A stretch of 64,000 nt of DNA from Lysobacteraceae bacterium 2PB (GCA_005502915.1 SCMT01000018.1:19905-83904); one strand, 5' to 3'. Counted from the first letter of the stretch, positions 48,910 through 58,774 are shown. Made by a program: numbers and translations. Notes: a model not told the origin generated them from the letters alone.

Positions 48910-49995
48910 TCAGCCGTGGCGTTGCTGGAAGTCCTTCATGAAATCGGCGAGCGCCTTCACGCCTTCGACCGGCATCGCGTTGTAGATCGAGGCGCGCATG
49001 CCGCCGAGGGCGCGATGGCCCTTCAGCGCGATCAGGCCGGCGGCCTTGGCTTCCGACAGGAAGGGCTTGTCCAGCGCCTCGTCGTGCAGGAAGAACGGCA
49101 CGTTCATCCGCGAGCGCACGGCGGCGGCGACTTCGTTGCGGTAATACCCGCCGGAACCGTCGATCACCGAATACAGCAGCGCAGCCTTCTCGGCGTTGCG
49201 ACGCGCGAACTCGGCGACGCCGCCTTCGGCGAGCATCCATTTCACGTTGAGGCCGAGCATGTACCAGTTCCAGGTCGGCGGCGTGTTGAGCATCGACTCG
49301 CCCTTGAGGTGCGAGGCATAGTTGAAGATGTCGGCACGGTTCTGGCCGGCGCGCTCCAGCAGGTCGCGGCGGACGATCACCACGGTGATGCCGACCGGGC
49401 CGAGGTTCTTCTGCGCGCCGGCATAGATGACGCCGTACTTCGACACGTCGACCGGTTCCGAGGCGATGCTGGAGCTGAAGTCGGCGACCAGCGGCACGTC
49501 ACCGGTGTCCGGGGTGTCGCGGAACTCGACGCCGTGGATGGTCTCGTTCGCGGTGATGTGCACGTAGGCCGCGTCCTTCGACAGCTGCCATTCGCCGCGC
49601 GCGGGGATGTCGCGGAAGCCGCCGGCTTCGCTGCTGGCGACGGTGTTCACGGCCACGTACGGCTTGGCCTGCTTGATCGCGGTCTTGCTCCAGTGTCCGC
49701 TGACCACGTAGTCGGCGGTCTGGCCGGCGGCGGCGAAATTCAACGGGATCAGTGCCTGCTGCGTGGTGGCGCCGCCGGCGAGGAACAGCACCGCGTAGTC
49801 CTCGGGAATCGACATCAGCGTGCGCAGGTCGGCCTCGGCCTCGGCGGCGACCTGGATGAATTCCGGGCCGCGATGGCTGTGTTCGACGATCGAGGCACCG
49901 GAACCGCGCCACTCCAGCATCTCGTCCTGGGCCTGGCGGAGGACGCTCTCGGGCAGGGTGGCGGGACCGGCACTGAAGTTGAACGCGCGCGACAT
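48910..49995 (-). CDS. serC: Phosphoserine aminotransferase
   Basis: The 361-residue class V aminotransferase forms 3-phosphoserine, and in PLP synthesis phosphohydroxythreonine. It has [15 protein letters not shown] at the N-terminus, [15 protein letters not shown], the PLP lysine in [13 protein letters not shown], and [18 protein letters not shown]. First gene of the serC-pheA-hisC-aroA operon on this strand. An ATG 12 bases upstream (50007) is an alternative start. Confidence 0.94.
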   Translation of the reverse strand: MSRAFNFSAGPATLPESVLRQAQDEMLEWRGSGASIVEHSHRGPEFIQVAAEAEADLRTLMSIPEDYAVLFLAGGATTQQALIPLNFAAAGQTADYVVSGHWSKTAIKQAKPYVAVNTVASSEAGGFRDIPARGEWQLSKDAAYVHITANETIHGVEFRDTPDTGDVPLVADFSSSIASEPVDVSKYGVIYAGAQKNLGPVGITVVIVRRDLLERAGQNRADIFNYASHLKGESMLNTPPTWNWYMLGLNVKWMLAEGGVAEFARRNAEKAALLYSVIDGSGGYYRNEVAAAVRSRMNVPFFLHDEALDKPFLSEAKAAGLIALKGHRALGGMRASIYNAMPVEGVKALADFMKDFQQRHG

Positions 49996-50330
49996 CGGGA
50001 ATTCCATGGTCTGGCGAAAGGGCCCCCGAGTATGCCGCAGCGCACCATCGTTGTGTGCATCCGGCAAATGCCGATTCGCCATTTGCCGATCACGCGCATC
50101 CTTTCCGCCGCCAGCCCCGTCCCTGCTCATGCCGGAACGGTTCCATACGCAACCGTTTCATGCGAAACCACATCGGCAAGCCCATCGTCGGCGACAAGGT
50201 GAACGATGCCCGCAACGGCCTGCGCGACACGCGCAACCGGAGGCCCCGTATCCACCTCCAAGCCTCGTGACGCCATGCGATGCTGGTTTACGCAGACCGG
50301 CCGCCGGCACCCCCAGTCCACGGAGTTCCC

Positions 50331-51326
50331 ATGCCCCAGTCCCGTTCCCTTCGCGACGCCCTGCGCATCCCCGCCAGCGAGATCACCGACGAAGCGGTCT
50401 ACCGCGACCGCCGCCGCCTGCTCGGCCTGCTCGCCGCCACGCCGACCCTGGCCCTGTCCGGCTGTGCCGAGGCCGAGCCACCGCCGCCAGCGCCGAAGAG
50501 CACGCAGACGCCTGCCCAGGCCAAAGCGCAGGCGAAGTCGGGTTTCCGCACCGACGAAGCCCTGACCCGCTACGAGGACGTGACGACCTACAACAACTTC
50601 TACGAGTTCGGCACAGACAAGGCCGACCCCTCGCGTGCGCGCAAGACCCTGATCACCAAGCCGTGGACTGTGGCGGTCGGCGGCGAATGCGCGAAGCCCG
50701 GCAAGCTCGAGCTGGCGGACCTGATCAAGGGCCTCACGCCCGAGGAGCGCATCTACCGCCTGCGCTGCGTCGAAGGCTGGTCGATGGTGATCCCGTGGCT
50801 GGGCGTGCCGCTGGGCGACGTGCTGAAGCGCTTCGAGCCGACCTCGAAGGCGAAGTACGTCGCCTTCACCACCCTCGCCGACCCGAAGCAGATGCCCGGC
50901 GTGCGCGTGGATTCGATCAACTGGCCCTACCGCGAGGGCCTGCGCATCGACGAGGCCATGCACCCGCTCACCCTGCTCGCCACCGGCCTGTACGGCAAGC
51001 CGATGCCCCAGCAGAACGGCGCGCCGGTGCGCCTGGTCGTGCCGTGGAAGTACGGCTTCAAGAGCATCAAGTCGATCGTGGAGATCCGCTTCGTCGAGAC
51101 CATGCCGAAGACCGCATGGAACGAGCTGCAGCCCGAGGAATACGGATTCTTCAGCAACGTCAATCCGGACGTCGACCACCCCCGCTGGAGCCAGAAGACC
51201 GAGCGCCGGATCAGCGGCAGCGCCAGCAAGCTGTTCGCCGAACGCATCCCGACCCGGCTGTTCAACGGCTACGCGCCGCAGGTGGCCGGAATGTACAAAG
51301 GGCTGGACCTGAGGAAGTGGTTCTGA
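50331..51326 (+). CDS. msrP: Protein-methionine-sulfoxide reductase catalytic subunit MsrP
   Basis: The 331-residue periplasmic molybdenum enzyme repairs oxidised methionine in exported proteins. The Tat signal has the twin arginines in DRRRLLG (26-32), followed by a hydrophobic stretch. The molybdenum cofactor cysteine is Cys146 in [15 protein letters not shown]. The domain layout and the ending [10 protein letters not shown] match YedY/MsrP. A GGAG lies before the ATG at 50331. Its stop overlaps the msrQ start. Confidence 0.93.
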   Translation: MPQSRSLRDALRIPASEITDEAVYRDRRRLLGLLAATPTLALSGCAEAEPPPPAPKSTQTPAQAKAQAKSGFRTDEALTRYEDVTTYNNFYEFGTDKADPSRARKTLITKPWTVAVGGECAKPGKLELADLIKGLTPEERIYRLRCVEGWSMVIPWLGVPLGDVLKRFEPTSKAKYVAFTTLADPKQMPGVRVDSINWPYREGLRIDEAMHPLTLLATGLYGKPMPQQNGAPVRLVVPWKYGFKSIKSIVEIRFVETMPKTAWNELQPEEYGFFSNVNPDVDHPRWSQKTERRISGSASKLFAERIPTRLFNGYAPQVAGMYKGLDLRKWF

Positions 51327-51955
51327 TGGCAGCTGCTTCCGGGCGGCTCATCGCCGCCAAGACCGTGGTACATGTGCTGTGCCTGGCGCCGCTGGCCATC
51401 CTGTCCTGGCAGTTCTGGGACGTGTACCGCACCGGCAGCGACGCGCTCGGCGCGGACCCCGTGGCGGAGATCGAGCATCGCCTGGGCATCTGGGCCCTGC
51501 GCTTCCTGCTGATCGCGCTGGCGGTGACGCCGCTGCGCCAGCTCACCGGCCAACCGGTGCTGATCCGCTTCCGGCGCATGCTCGGGCTGTACGCATTCGC
51601 CTACGCGACCCTGCATCTCGTGGCCTATCTGGTGCTGGACCTGCGCGGCTACTGGCTGCAGGTCTTCGAAGAGATCGTGAAGCGTCCGTACATCACCGTC
51701 GGCTTCGCGGCCTGGCTGCTGCTGGTGCCGCTGGCGGTGACCTCGACCACGGGCTGGATCCGCCGCCTCGGCAAGCGCTGGGCAAGTCTGCACAAGCTGG
51801 TCTACGCCATCGCCGTGCTTGCCGTGCTGCATTTCTGGTGGCTGGTGAAGTCCGACATTCGCGAGCCGGCGCTGTACGCGGGCATCCTCGCCGTGCTGCT
51901 GGGCTGGCGGCTGTGGTGGCGATGGCGGAAAGCCCCTGGAAAACAGCGGGCCTGA
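51326..51955 (+). CDS. msrQ: Heme membrane subunit MsrQ
   Basis: The 209-residue six-helix heme b protein passes quinol or flavin electrons to MsrP. Histidines in LGLYAFAYATLHLVAYL and LHKLVYAIAVLAVLHFWW are likely heme ligands. The ATG overlaps the TGA of msrP (TGATG), consistent with a two-gene operon. Its stop converges with the FHA gene. Confidence 0.92.
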   Translation: MAAASGRLIAAKTVVHVLCLAPLAILSWQFWDVYRTGSDALGADPVAEIEHRLGIWALRFLLIALAVTPLRQLTGQPVLIRFRRMLGLYAFAYATLHLVAYLVLDLRGYWLQVFEEIVKRPYITVGFAAWLLLVPLAVTSTTGWIRRLGKRWASLHKLVYAIAVLAVLHFWWLVKSDIREPALYAGILAVLLGWRLWWRWRKAPGKQRA

Positions 51956-51965
51956 TCTTCGCCGC

Positions 51966-52766
51966 TCAGTCGCCGCCGAGCAGCAACAGGGCCGAAATGG
52001 CGCCCGCCAGCATGAGGGCCGCCAGCAGCAGCCACGGCAGGCGATGGCCACGACGACGTGTCGGCGCCAGCGGCAGTTCGATGCCGTCGGGGTCTTCCGC
52101 CGGCTTGGGCGGCTGCGGCGTGGCGACAGAAGGCGCCTCGATCACGAAACGATGGTGCAGGTCGAACACGATCTGGTCGCCCGGCGACAGCACGGCATCG
52201 CGCACCACCTCGCCATTGACCAGGCTGCCGTCGCCGCTGCCCAGGTCGCGCAGCACGATGCGGTTGCCGATCATCTCGATCCGGGCGTGGCGCTCGGCGA
52301 AATCGGGGTCGTCGATGCGGATGTCCGCCTCATCGCTGCGCCCGACCAGCCTGGGCGCCTCGAGGGTGAAGCTGCGGCCGTGGTGTCGCCCGCCCACCCC
52401 TCGCACGACGACGCGACAATCGCCGCGGAATTCGCCGGGCACGTGCCGGAGGGCATCGGGCAGCGGTTCGACGCGGCGCATCGACGCCAGCACCATTTCC
52501 ACGCCGTCCAGATAGATCGCATCGCCCAGACGGAGCATCGCCATGCGCTGCACCGGGCGACCGTTGACGTGGATGCCGCGCGCACCGTCGGCGACCGTCA
52601 TCCACACACCGCGGCGATCGACGTACAGCCGGATCGCTGGCGCATCGCCCTCGCCCGCCCCGACCAGCCCGACCGTATCGCCGATGCGCCCGATGCCATG
52701 CACGCCGGGACCCAGCGGCATTTCGGGGTGGTGGTGTTCGGGGAACCGGAGCTTCAGGCCTTCCAT
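51966..52766 (-). CDS. Double-FHA-like protein with C-terminal membrane anchor
   Basis: The 266-residue protein has a canonical C-terminal-half FHA domain (about 118-212) with phosphothreonine-reading residues GRS (142-144), His160 and Asn184 (GDGSLVNGEVV). The N-terminal half (about 20-95) is a degenerate FHA-like copy (GIHVNGRPV, RLGDAIYLDG) without a clear GRS. A Pro/Arg-rich linker and one membrane helix (244-264) follow. Tail-anchored FHA proteins bind phosphorylated partners; the kinase is not in the window. An ATG at 52784 could extend it by six residues. Confidence 0.82.
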   Translation of the reverse strand: MEGLKLRFPEHHHPEMPLGPGVHGIGRIGDTVGLVGAGEGDAPAIRLYVDRRGVWMTVADGARGIHVNGRPVQRMAMLRLGDAIYLDGVEMVLASMRRVEPLPDALRHVPGEFRGDCRVVVRGVGGRHHGRSFTLEAPRLVGRSDEADIRIDDPDFAERHARIEMIGNRIVLRDLGSGDGSLVNGEVVRDAVLSPGDQIVFDLHHRFVIEAPSVATPQPPKPAEDPDGIELPLAPTRRRGHRLPWLLLAALMLAGAISALLLLGGD

Positions 52767-52880
52767 CGGCACGCAATCTAACATGCATGCCGCGCCGTTG
52801 AAGGGGACGAAGGTCGATTCGACAAGCGGAGTGGCGTTAGACTCGCGGGCCAACCGAAAGACGCCTGATCAGGAGCCCCC

Positions 52881-53156
52881 ATGTCCGGTATCGACATCCA
52901 CCACCCGCATTCGCTGCCGCTGCCCAAGGCGCGCGAGGCGATCGAGGAGGTCGCGGAGAAGCTCGCGGAGCGCTTCGATTTCGAATGGCACTGGGACGGC
53001 GACACCCTGCACTTCAACCGGTCCGGCGTCGACGGCCGGATCGCGCTGTCGCCCAGGGACCTGCATGTCACCGCCAAGCTCGGCTTCCTCGTGGCGATGT
53101 TCAAGGATTCGATCGAGCAGGAAATCCGCCGGGTGCTGGACGAACGCTTCAGCTGA
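52881..53156 (+). CDS. Polyhydroxyalkanoic acid system family protein
   Basis: The 91-residue protein belongs to the small family annotated as polyhydroxyalkanoic acid system protein. It begins SGIDIHHPHSLPLPKAREAI, then RFDFEWHWDGDTLHFNRSG and ALSPRDLHVTAKLGFLVAMF. Function is unclear: members occur with PHA granule genes and phasins. It is divergent from the FHA gene and convergent with the FFLEELY gene, close to other granule-related genes. Confidence 0.82.
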   Translation: MSGIDIHHPHSLPLPKAREAIEEVAEKLAERFDFEWHWDGDTLHFNRSGVDGRIALSPRDLHVTAKLGFLVAMFKDSIEQEIRRVLDERFS

Positions 53157-53165
53157 CGCTGCCCG

Positions 53166-53981
53166 TCACCGGTTGCGCATGCGCCGCGCGTCGCTTCCCG
53201 TCCTCCCGGGCGGATGCGCGTCCGGGAGCGGCTCGAACGGCCTAGGATGCCCGGCGAACAGGCGACGCGACACTTCCCGCTCGCTGCGCTCGATATCGGC
53301 GATGAACGCGCCCACGTCGTCGAGCTTGGCGTAGGCGCCGAAGCCACGCTCCAGGAAGGACTGCAGTTCGCCCAGCCCGGCCGCACGAGCGGGACCACGC
53401 AGCACCGCCAGCAGGGTGGCCACGCCCCGGGTGCGGAGGGCATGGCCGAGGCCGTAGCCCGCGACAACGATCAGGTCGATCTGGTGCGCGCGCAGGCGAG
53501 GCATGCCGACCTCGCGGTAAGCACGACCGTACAGCTCGTCGTCGAGGGTGGTGCGGCGCGGCGCCAGCCGCTGCAGGGTTTCGGCGAGGCGCAGGTCGAA
53601 GGCATGGGTCAACGCACCCAGCTCGATCGCATCGGCCAGCGTCTCCAGCAGGGTCTGCGGCAACAGGCGCTGCATCTTCGGCACCACCCGGGCGATATCG
53701 GCATCGCGACGGCTGAAATCCTGGTCGCCGTACAGGTCGGTGAGGAAGAATTCGGCGGCCCCGCGCCGTTTCGGATCGGCCATGAAGGCCTCGAAGCTCC
53801 TGGACAGGCGGGCCGCCTGCCAGCGGCGCACGATCGGCAGCCAGCGCAGGTCGTTGCGCGGTTCGACGGTGCGGTCGTGGATCCGCTGGTGCCAGCCCAG
53901 CCGGCGGCGGAGCGCAGCGGCGAGGTCCGCCTTGTCGAGCCGGCGGCGACCGTGGGCCAGGTCGGGCGTGACGATCTTCAT
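53166..53981 (-). CDS. FFLEELY-motif family protein
   Basis: The 271-residue soluble helical protein has no signal peptide. Near residue 78 it carries the hallmark EFFLTDLYGDQDFSRRDADI, a variant of the FFLEELY motif for which the family is named, followed by IARVVPKMQRLLP. The rest is helix-rich with many Leu, Ala and Arg. Function is unknown; members are mainly from Xanthomonadaceae and relatives. It sits between the PHA-system protein and a patatin. Confidence 0.75.
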   Translation of the reverse strand: MKIVTPDLAHGRRRLDKADLAAALRRRLGWHQRIHDRTVEPRNDLRWLPIVRRWQAARLSRSFEAFMADPKRRGAAEFFLTDLYGDQDFSRRDADIARVVPKMQRLLPQTLLETLADAIELGALTHAFDLRLAETLQRLAPRRTTLDDELYGRAYREVGMPRLRAHQIDLIVVAGYGLGHALRTRGVATLLAVLRGPARAAGLGELQSFLERGFGAYAKLDDVGAFIADIERSEREVSRRLFAGHPRPFEPLPDAHPPGRTGSDARRMRNR

Positions 53982-54119
53982 GCTTCGATGATCGGGGCGA
54001 CCCGGCGCGGGAACAAGGCCGATCGTCCGATCCGGCACGCCCATCCGGGATTGATGCAGCGCAACGGTCCGTGAACGGGCTTTGGGCTACACTCGACCGG
54101 ACTCTTCCGTATTGCCTGC

Positions 54120-55406
54120 ATGCTCTCACTCCACGCCGCCACCCGGCGCACCGCGCCGGCCCGCACGGGCCGCCGCAAATCCGCCACCCCCGCCCCGTCC
54201 TCCGCCCGCATCGGCCTGGCCATCGCCGGCGGCGGCCCGATCGGCGCCATGTACGAGCTCGGCGCGCTGCGCGCGCTCGACGAAGCGCTCGATGGCGTCG
54301 ACCTCACCCGGATGGACTGCTATGTCGGCGTCAGCAGCGGCGCCTTCCTCGCCGCCGGCCTGGTCAACCGCATGACCACCGCCGAGATGTGCCGGATCTT
54401 CATCACCGGCGACAGCGACGACGTGCGCTTCCGGCCCGAGACCTTCCTGCGCCCGGCGGTGTTCGAATACCTGCGCCGCGCCTCGGCCCTGCCGCGCCTG
54501 ACCCTCGACTGGTGGGCCAGCCTGCTCAGCCCGCGCGAATCGCGGCTCTCGGACTTCATGATCCGCTTCGGCAGCGTCGTGCCCACCGGGCTGTTCGACA
54601 ACAGCGAGGTCGAGCGTTTCCTGCGCGAGATCTTCTCCCGCCGAGGCCGCACCAACGATTTCCGCAAGCTCGAGCGCGACCTGTTCGTGGTCGCGGTGGA
54701 CCTCGACAGCGGCGAAGCCGTGCGCTTCGGCGGCGAGGACTGGCGCGACATCCCGATTTCCAAGGCGGTGCAGGCCAGCGCCGCCCTGCCCGGCCTCTAT
54801 CCGCCGGTCGAAGTGCGTGGCCGGCACTATGTCGACGGCGCCCTGCGCCGGACCATGCACGCCTCGGTGCTGCTGGAGCGCGGCGTGGACCTGCTGATCG
54901 GCATCAACCCGCTGGTGCCGTTCGACTCCACCAAGGTCGACAGCGATGCCGGACGACAGGGCGACATCGACCCGCACCGGATCTGGCAGGGCGGCCTGCC
55001 GGCGGTGATGTCGCAGACATTCCGCACCCTGCTGCAGTCGCGCATGCAGGTGGGACTCGCGAAGTACGCGCAGCAGTACCCCGACATCGACCAGCTGATC
55101 TTCGAGCCGAACGCGAACGACGGCGAGATGTTCTTCACCAACGCCTTCAGCTTCGGCAACCGCAGGCGGCTGTGCCAGCTGGGCTACCGCAACACGCTGC
55201 AGGACCTGCGCAAGCGCGCCGAATCCCTGGAGCCGGTGCTCGCCGCCCACGGCATCCGCCTGCGCCACGACATCCTCGAAGACCGCCACCGCACCGTGCT
55301 CACCGGCCTCGGCGCCGCACCGCCGCGCAGCACCGACACGACCGCGAAACTGCGTCGCGCCCTGGACGAGACCGAGCACCTGATCCGCAAGCGCAGACGC
55401 GGTTGA
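54120..55406 (+). CDS. Patatin-like phospholipase
   Basis: The 428-residue cytoplasmic-type patatin has a glycine-rich oxyanion block (IAGGGPIGAMYELGALRAL), nucleophile Ser72 in GVSSG and the DGA dyad motif in YVDGALRRTMHASVLL. A basic, Ala/Arg-rich N-terminus of about 28 residues and a C-terminal extension of about 100 residues with AFSFGNRRRLCQLGYRNTL are typical of the longer bacterial group. A lipase or phospholipase role is likely; substrate not shown. The phasin gene follows. Confidence 0.87.
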   Translation: MLSLHAATRRTAPARTGRRKSATPAPSSARIGLAIAGGGPIGAMYELGALRALDEALDGVDLTRMDCYVGVSSGAFLAAGLVNRMTTAEMCRIFITGDSDDVRFRPETFLRPAVFEYLRRASALPRLTLDWWASLLSPRESRLSDFMIRFGSVVPTGLFDNSEVERFLREIFSRRGRTNDFRKLERDLFVVAVDLDSGEAVRFGGEDWRDIPISKAVQASAALPGLYPPVEVRGRHYVDGALRRTMHASVLLERGVDLLIGINPLVPFDSTKVDSDAGRQGDIDPHRIWQGGLPAVMSQTFRTLLQSRMQVGLAKYAQQYPDIDQLIFEPNANDGEMFFTNAFSFGNRRRLCQLGYRNTLQDLRKRAESLEPVLAAHGIRLRHDILEDRHRTVLTGLGAAPPRSTDTTAKLRRALDETEHLIRKRRRG

Positions 55407-55539
55407 GTCGCCCCCCTCGCTCCCACCCGCCGCGGATGTCGTCGGCGGGTGCTGTCGCATGCGCGCAACCTCGTGTGAATACTCTAGACACGACGCGCAT
55501 TCTCTTGCGCAATCGATCACCTGCCCGCTCGGAGGGCAC

Positions 55540-56115
55540 ATGGCCAAGTTCAAGAAGACCGCGTCGAAGAAGACCACCGCAAAAAGCGCAGGATCGCAGG
55601 CCGAAGCCGAGCGCCTGTCCAAATCCCTCAGCGAATCCGCGCAGCAGATCTGGCTCGCCGGCGTCGGCGCTTTCTCCCGCGCCCAGGCCGAAGGCACCAA
55701 GCTGTTCGAGGGCTTGGTCAAGGAAGGCATGGGCCTGGAGCAGACCGTGCGCAAGTTCGCCGGCGGCCGTGCCGAAGTGGTCCGCGACGCCGTCGAGAAC
55801 CGCGTCGGCCAGGCCCGCGAACGCGCCACCGACACCTGGGACAAGCTGGAGAAGGTCTTCGAGGACCGCGTCCAGCGCGCGCTGGTCAAGCTCGGCGTGC
55901 CCAGCCGCGAAGACCTCAACGACCTCAGCGACCGCGTCGAGTCCCTGACTGCCGAACTCCGTCGCCAGAGCGGCGCCGCCCCGGCCGCCAAGCGCAAACC
56001 GGCCGCGAAGCCGGCAGCCAGGGCGCCGAAGGCCGCCAAGGCCCCGGCGAAGAAAGCCGCCAAGCGCGCGCCGCGCAAGGCCAAGGTCGTCGCCACCGAG
56101 TCGCAGGACGCCTGA
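55540..56115 (+). CDS. Phasin family protein with Lys/Ala-rich tail
   Basis: The 191-residue protein has a poly-granule-associated (PhaF/PhaI-type) phasin domain (about 25-130) with IWLAGVGAFSRAQAEGTKLF and amphipathic helices. A Lys/Ala/Pro-rich C-terminal tail (about 142-185: KRKPAAKPAARAPKAAKA and KKAAKRAPRKAK) resembles histone H1-like DNA-binding tails of PhaF. GGAGGG precedes the ATG. Such proteins coat lipid or PHA granules and tether them to the nucleoid; no PHA synthase is in the window. Confidence 0.85.
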   Translation: MAKFKKTASKKTTAKSAGSQAEAERLSKSLSESAQQIWLAGVGAFSRAQAEGTKLFEGLVKEGMGLEQTVRKFAGGRAEVVRDAVENRVGQARERATDTWDKLEKVFEDRVQRALVKLGVPSREDLNDLSDRVESLTAELRRQSGAAPAAKRKPAAKPAARAPKAAKAPAKKAAKRAPRKAKVVATESQDA

Positions 56116-56181
56116 TCCCCGGCAACCCTCTCTCTCTCGTCGCGCAAGCGACGTCCCTTCGGCAGCGATCCTGCCGCTTGA

Positions 56182-56250
56182 CCCGTCGATCCCGAACGAA
56201 GTCCGTCGCTCCCCTCCCCTCACGGCTTCCGATCGACGGGTTTCTTTTAT
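56182..56250 (+). terminator. Long-loop terminator after the phasin gene
   Basis: CCCGTCGATC and GATCGACGGG form a perfect 10-bp stem around a loop of about 40 bases, directly followed by TTTCTTTTAT. The T-rich end supports termination. Confidence 0.6.
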
Positions 56251-56275
56251 TCGCCGCGCGGTCCTTGCGGCAAAA

Positions 56276-56303
56276 CGAAAGGCAGCCTCGCGGCTGCCTT
56301 TCG
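56276..56303. terminator. Terminator between phasin and acyl-CoA reductase genes
   Basis: A 12-bp perfect stem, CGAAAGGCAGCC / GGCTGCCTTTCG, with a tetraloop lies between the two convergent genes. A-runs and T-runs on both sides suit bidirectional termination. Confidence 0.75.
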
Positions 56304-56329
56304 CGTTTCCGTCGCCGGCAAACCGCGCG

Positions 56330-58318
56330 TTACCAGTGCACGCCCCGCATCAGCGCGGCGAAGGCGATCTGCTCCTGGCTGGGCTGCTCGTCCTTCAGCG
56401 CCTTCCGGTCGCCCTTGGCCGCCGCCGAGTCCGGGAACAGTTCGAACGCGGTGTTCATGATGACCTCGTACGCCTTCGGCGCGACCGCGTTGAGCAGCGC
56501 CGAGAAGATACCGAGGCGGGTCGCGATGCGGCTGGGCTTCTCGATGATGCCCTTGACCACCAGGTCCGCCGCCTCGTCGGGGCTGAGCGTGGGCACGCTC
56601 TCGTACATCTTGGTCGGCGCGATCATCGGCGTGCGCACCAGCGGCATGTTGATCGTGGTGAAGCTGATCCCCTTGCCCGACAGCTCGCCCTGCGCGCAGC
56701 GGCTGAAGGCGTCCAATGCCGCCTTCGAGGCCACGTAGGCCGAGAACCGCGGCGAATTGGCCAGCACGCCGATCGAGCTGATATTGATGATGTGCCCCTT
56801 CCGGCGCTGCACCATCGTCGGCATGAAGCCCATGATCAGGCGCAGGCAGCCGAAGTAGTTCAGCTGCATGGTGCGCTCGAAATCGTGGAAGCGGTCGTAG
56901 CTCAGCTCGATGGAGCGACGGATGGAGCGGCCGGCATTGTTGACCAGGATGTCGACATGGCCGTGCTCCTTGAGGATGGTCGCGACCAGCCGGTCGCAAT
57001 CGGCCATGTCCGCCAGGTCTGCGGTGTACGCGAAGACCTTGCCGCCCCTTGCCTTCATCTCGTCGCGCGCCTTGAACAGCTCCTCCTCGCCGCGCGCGAC
57101 GATGATCGTCGTCGCGCCCGCCTCGGCGACCCGTTGCGCGCTGGACAGTCCGATGCCCGACGAGCCGCCGGTGATGACCACGACCTTGCCCTTGACCTTG
57201 CCCTTGAGGCTCCGATCGATGAACAGGTCCGGGTCGAGGTGGCGCTCCCAGTAGTCCCACAGGCGCCAGGCGTAGGTCTCCAGTCTCGGCACCGTGATCC
57301 CGCTGCCCTTGAGCGCACGCTCGGTCTCGCGGTTGTCGAAGCGCGTGGGATAGGTGATGAACTTCAGCACTTCCTTCGGGATCTTGAAGTCGCGCAGCAG
57401 CATGCCGACGAAACGCTTCACCGGCGGCAGGCTGCCGACCGCGCCACGGATGCCGCTGGGCACGAAGGCGAACATGCGCGCATCCAGGCGCATGGTCATC
57501 TCCGGCGCATGGCCGGCGCGTGCAAACGTATTCAGCACCTCGCCGACGCGCATCGGCTCGGGATCGACCAGGTGGAAGCAGTGTCCGTCGAGCTTGGGCT
57601 TGTGCGCGATGTGGTCCATGGCATCGGCCACGAAATCCACCGGCACCACGTTGATCCGGCCACCCTCGATACCGAGCATCGGCATCCACGGCGGCAGCAT
57701 CTCGCGCATCTTCTTGAGCAGGGTGAAGAAGTAGTACGGGCCATCGATCTTGTCGATCTCGCCGGTCTGCGAATGACCGACGACCATGCCCGGACGGTAG
57801 ATGCGCCACTTGATGCGCTTCTCGCGGCGAACCAGGCCCTCGGAGTCGTGCTTGGTGCGCAGGTATGGATCGTCCAGGCCCTCGGCCTCGTCGAACATGT
57901 CCTCGCGGAAGATGCCGGGATACAGGCCTGCCGCCGCGATCGAACTGGTGTGGTGGAAACACCCGGCACCGACCGCCGCAGCGAGGTCGAGCGCGTTCTG
58001 CGTGCCGTCGACGTTCGCCTTGCGCTGGCTGTCGGCGCTGGCGGTCAGGTCGTAGATCGCGGCCAGATGGAAGAAATGCATGACCTTGCCGGTCAGGGTC
58101 TTGAGCTGGGCGGCGGACACCCCGCATTTCGCGGCGGTCATGTCGCCGTGCACCGCGACGACGCGCTTGGGATCCCAGCCGAGTTTCTTCGCCAGCGCAT
58201 CGAATTTCTTCTGCGAATCCTTGCGCACCAGCACGTAGATCGTGCCCTTGCGCTTGAGCAGGTTGCCGACGAGGTAGCGACCGATGAACCCGGTGGCGCC
58301 AGTCACGAAATAGCTCAT
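56330..58318 (-). CDS. Two-domain alcohol-forming fatty acyl-CoA/ACP reductase (Marinobacter FAR-like)
   Basis: The 662-residue fusion has an N-terminal extended SDR domain (TGATGFIG at 6-13, Tyr152-xxx-Lys156) of the NAD-epimerase/Male-sterility type and a C-terminal classical SDR (TGGSSGIG at 383-390, NNAG at 460-463, Ser514, Tyr528-xxx-Lys532). From recall it is close, along nearly all its length, to the fatty acyl-CoA reductase of Marinobacter, e.g. VPVDFV, HCFHLVD, RMFAFVP, KFITYPTRFD, RTMQLNYFG and the ending FAALMRGVHW. That enzyme reduces fatty acyl-CoA via aldehyde to fatty alcohol. It is divergent from an ACBP gene. Annotation systems often call it simply SDR oxidoreductase. Confidence 0.88.
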   Translation of the reverse strand: MSYFVTGATGFIGRYLVGNLLKRKGTIYVLVRKDSQKKFDALAKKLGWDPKRVVAVHGDMTAAKCGVSAAQLKTLTGKVMHFFHLAAIYDLTASADSQRKANVDGTQNALDLAAAVGAGCFHHTSSIAAAGLYPGIFREDMFDEAEGLDDPYLRTKHDSEGLVRREKRIKWRIYRPGMVVGHSQTGEIDKIDGPYYFFTLLKKMREMLPPWMPMLGIEGGRINVVPVDFVADAMDHIAHKPKLDGHCFHLVDPEPMRVGEVLNTFARAGHAPEMTMRLDARMFAFVPSGIRGAVGSLPPVKRFVGMLLRDFKIPKEVLKFITYPTRFDNRETERALKGSGITVPRLETYAWRLWDYWERHLDPDLFIDRSLKGKVKGKVVVITGGSSGIGLSSAQRVAEAGATTIIVARGEEELFKARDEMKARGGKVFAYTADLADMADCDRLVATILKEHGHVDILVNNAGRSIRRSIELSYDRFHDFERTMQLNYFGCLRLIMGFMPTMVQRRKGHIINISSIGVLANSPRFSAYVASKAALDAFSRCAQGELSGKGISFTTINMPLVRTPMIAPTKMYESVPTLSPDEAADLVVKGIIEKPSRIATRLGIFSALLNAVAPKAYEVIMNTAFELFPDSAAAKGDRKALKDEQPSQEQIAFAALMRGVHW

Positions 58319-58516
58319 ATCCTTGCCCTCATTGGGATCAGGCCCGCGGCGCGGTCCGAAGCGGTTACGTTGCCAGAGCCGGCGGGCAAGAACAATCCGG
58401 CGCCGTAGGGTCCGGCAAGGCGTCCCGGCGCGGACCACCCGGACGCCGGACGGCATCGTATTGACCCGCCGGCCCGGCCCATGCTGTCATGCCGCATCGA
58501 CGGAGGAATCGAAACC

Positions 58517-58774
58517 ATGTCCGATCTGCAGAAGCTGTTCGAGCAAGCCGCCAAGGACGTCCAGGGCCTGTCCGAACGTCCCGACAACGAGACCCTGCTG
58601 CGCCTGTATGCCCTCTACAAACAGGGCGCCGAGGGCGACGTCCACGGCGACAAGCCGGGCTTCTTCGATTTCGTCGGTACCGCCAAGTACGAAGCCTGGG
58701 CCAAGCTCAAGGGCACCTCGAAGGACGACGCCATGAAGAAGTACGTCGACCTGGTGAAGAAGCTGGTTGGCTGA
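58517..58774 (+). CDS. Acyl-CoA-binding protein
   Basis: The 85-residue ACBP-fold protein has the four-helix consensus: FEQAAKDVQGL, LRLYALYKQGAEGD with the acyl-CoA-contacting Tyr/Lys pair, DKPGFFDFVGTAKYEAW and KKYVDLVKKLV. It binds medium- and long-chain acyl-CoAs. GGAGG lies about 10 bases before the ATG. It diverges from the acyl-CoA reductase gene and overlaps the beginning of the regulator open frame, so its likely task is delivering acyl-CoA to that enzyme. Confidence 0.92.
   Translation: MSDLQKLFEQAAKDVQGLSERPDNETLLRLYALYKQGAEGDVHGDKPGFFDFVGTAKYEAWAKLKGTSKDDAMKKYVDLVKKLVG

Noticed and set aside
56336..58408. 690-residue + strand open frame over the acyl-CoA reductase
   Set aside because: It is an antisense shadow; the minus strand carries two intact SDR domains.
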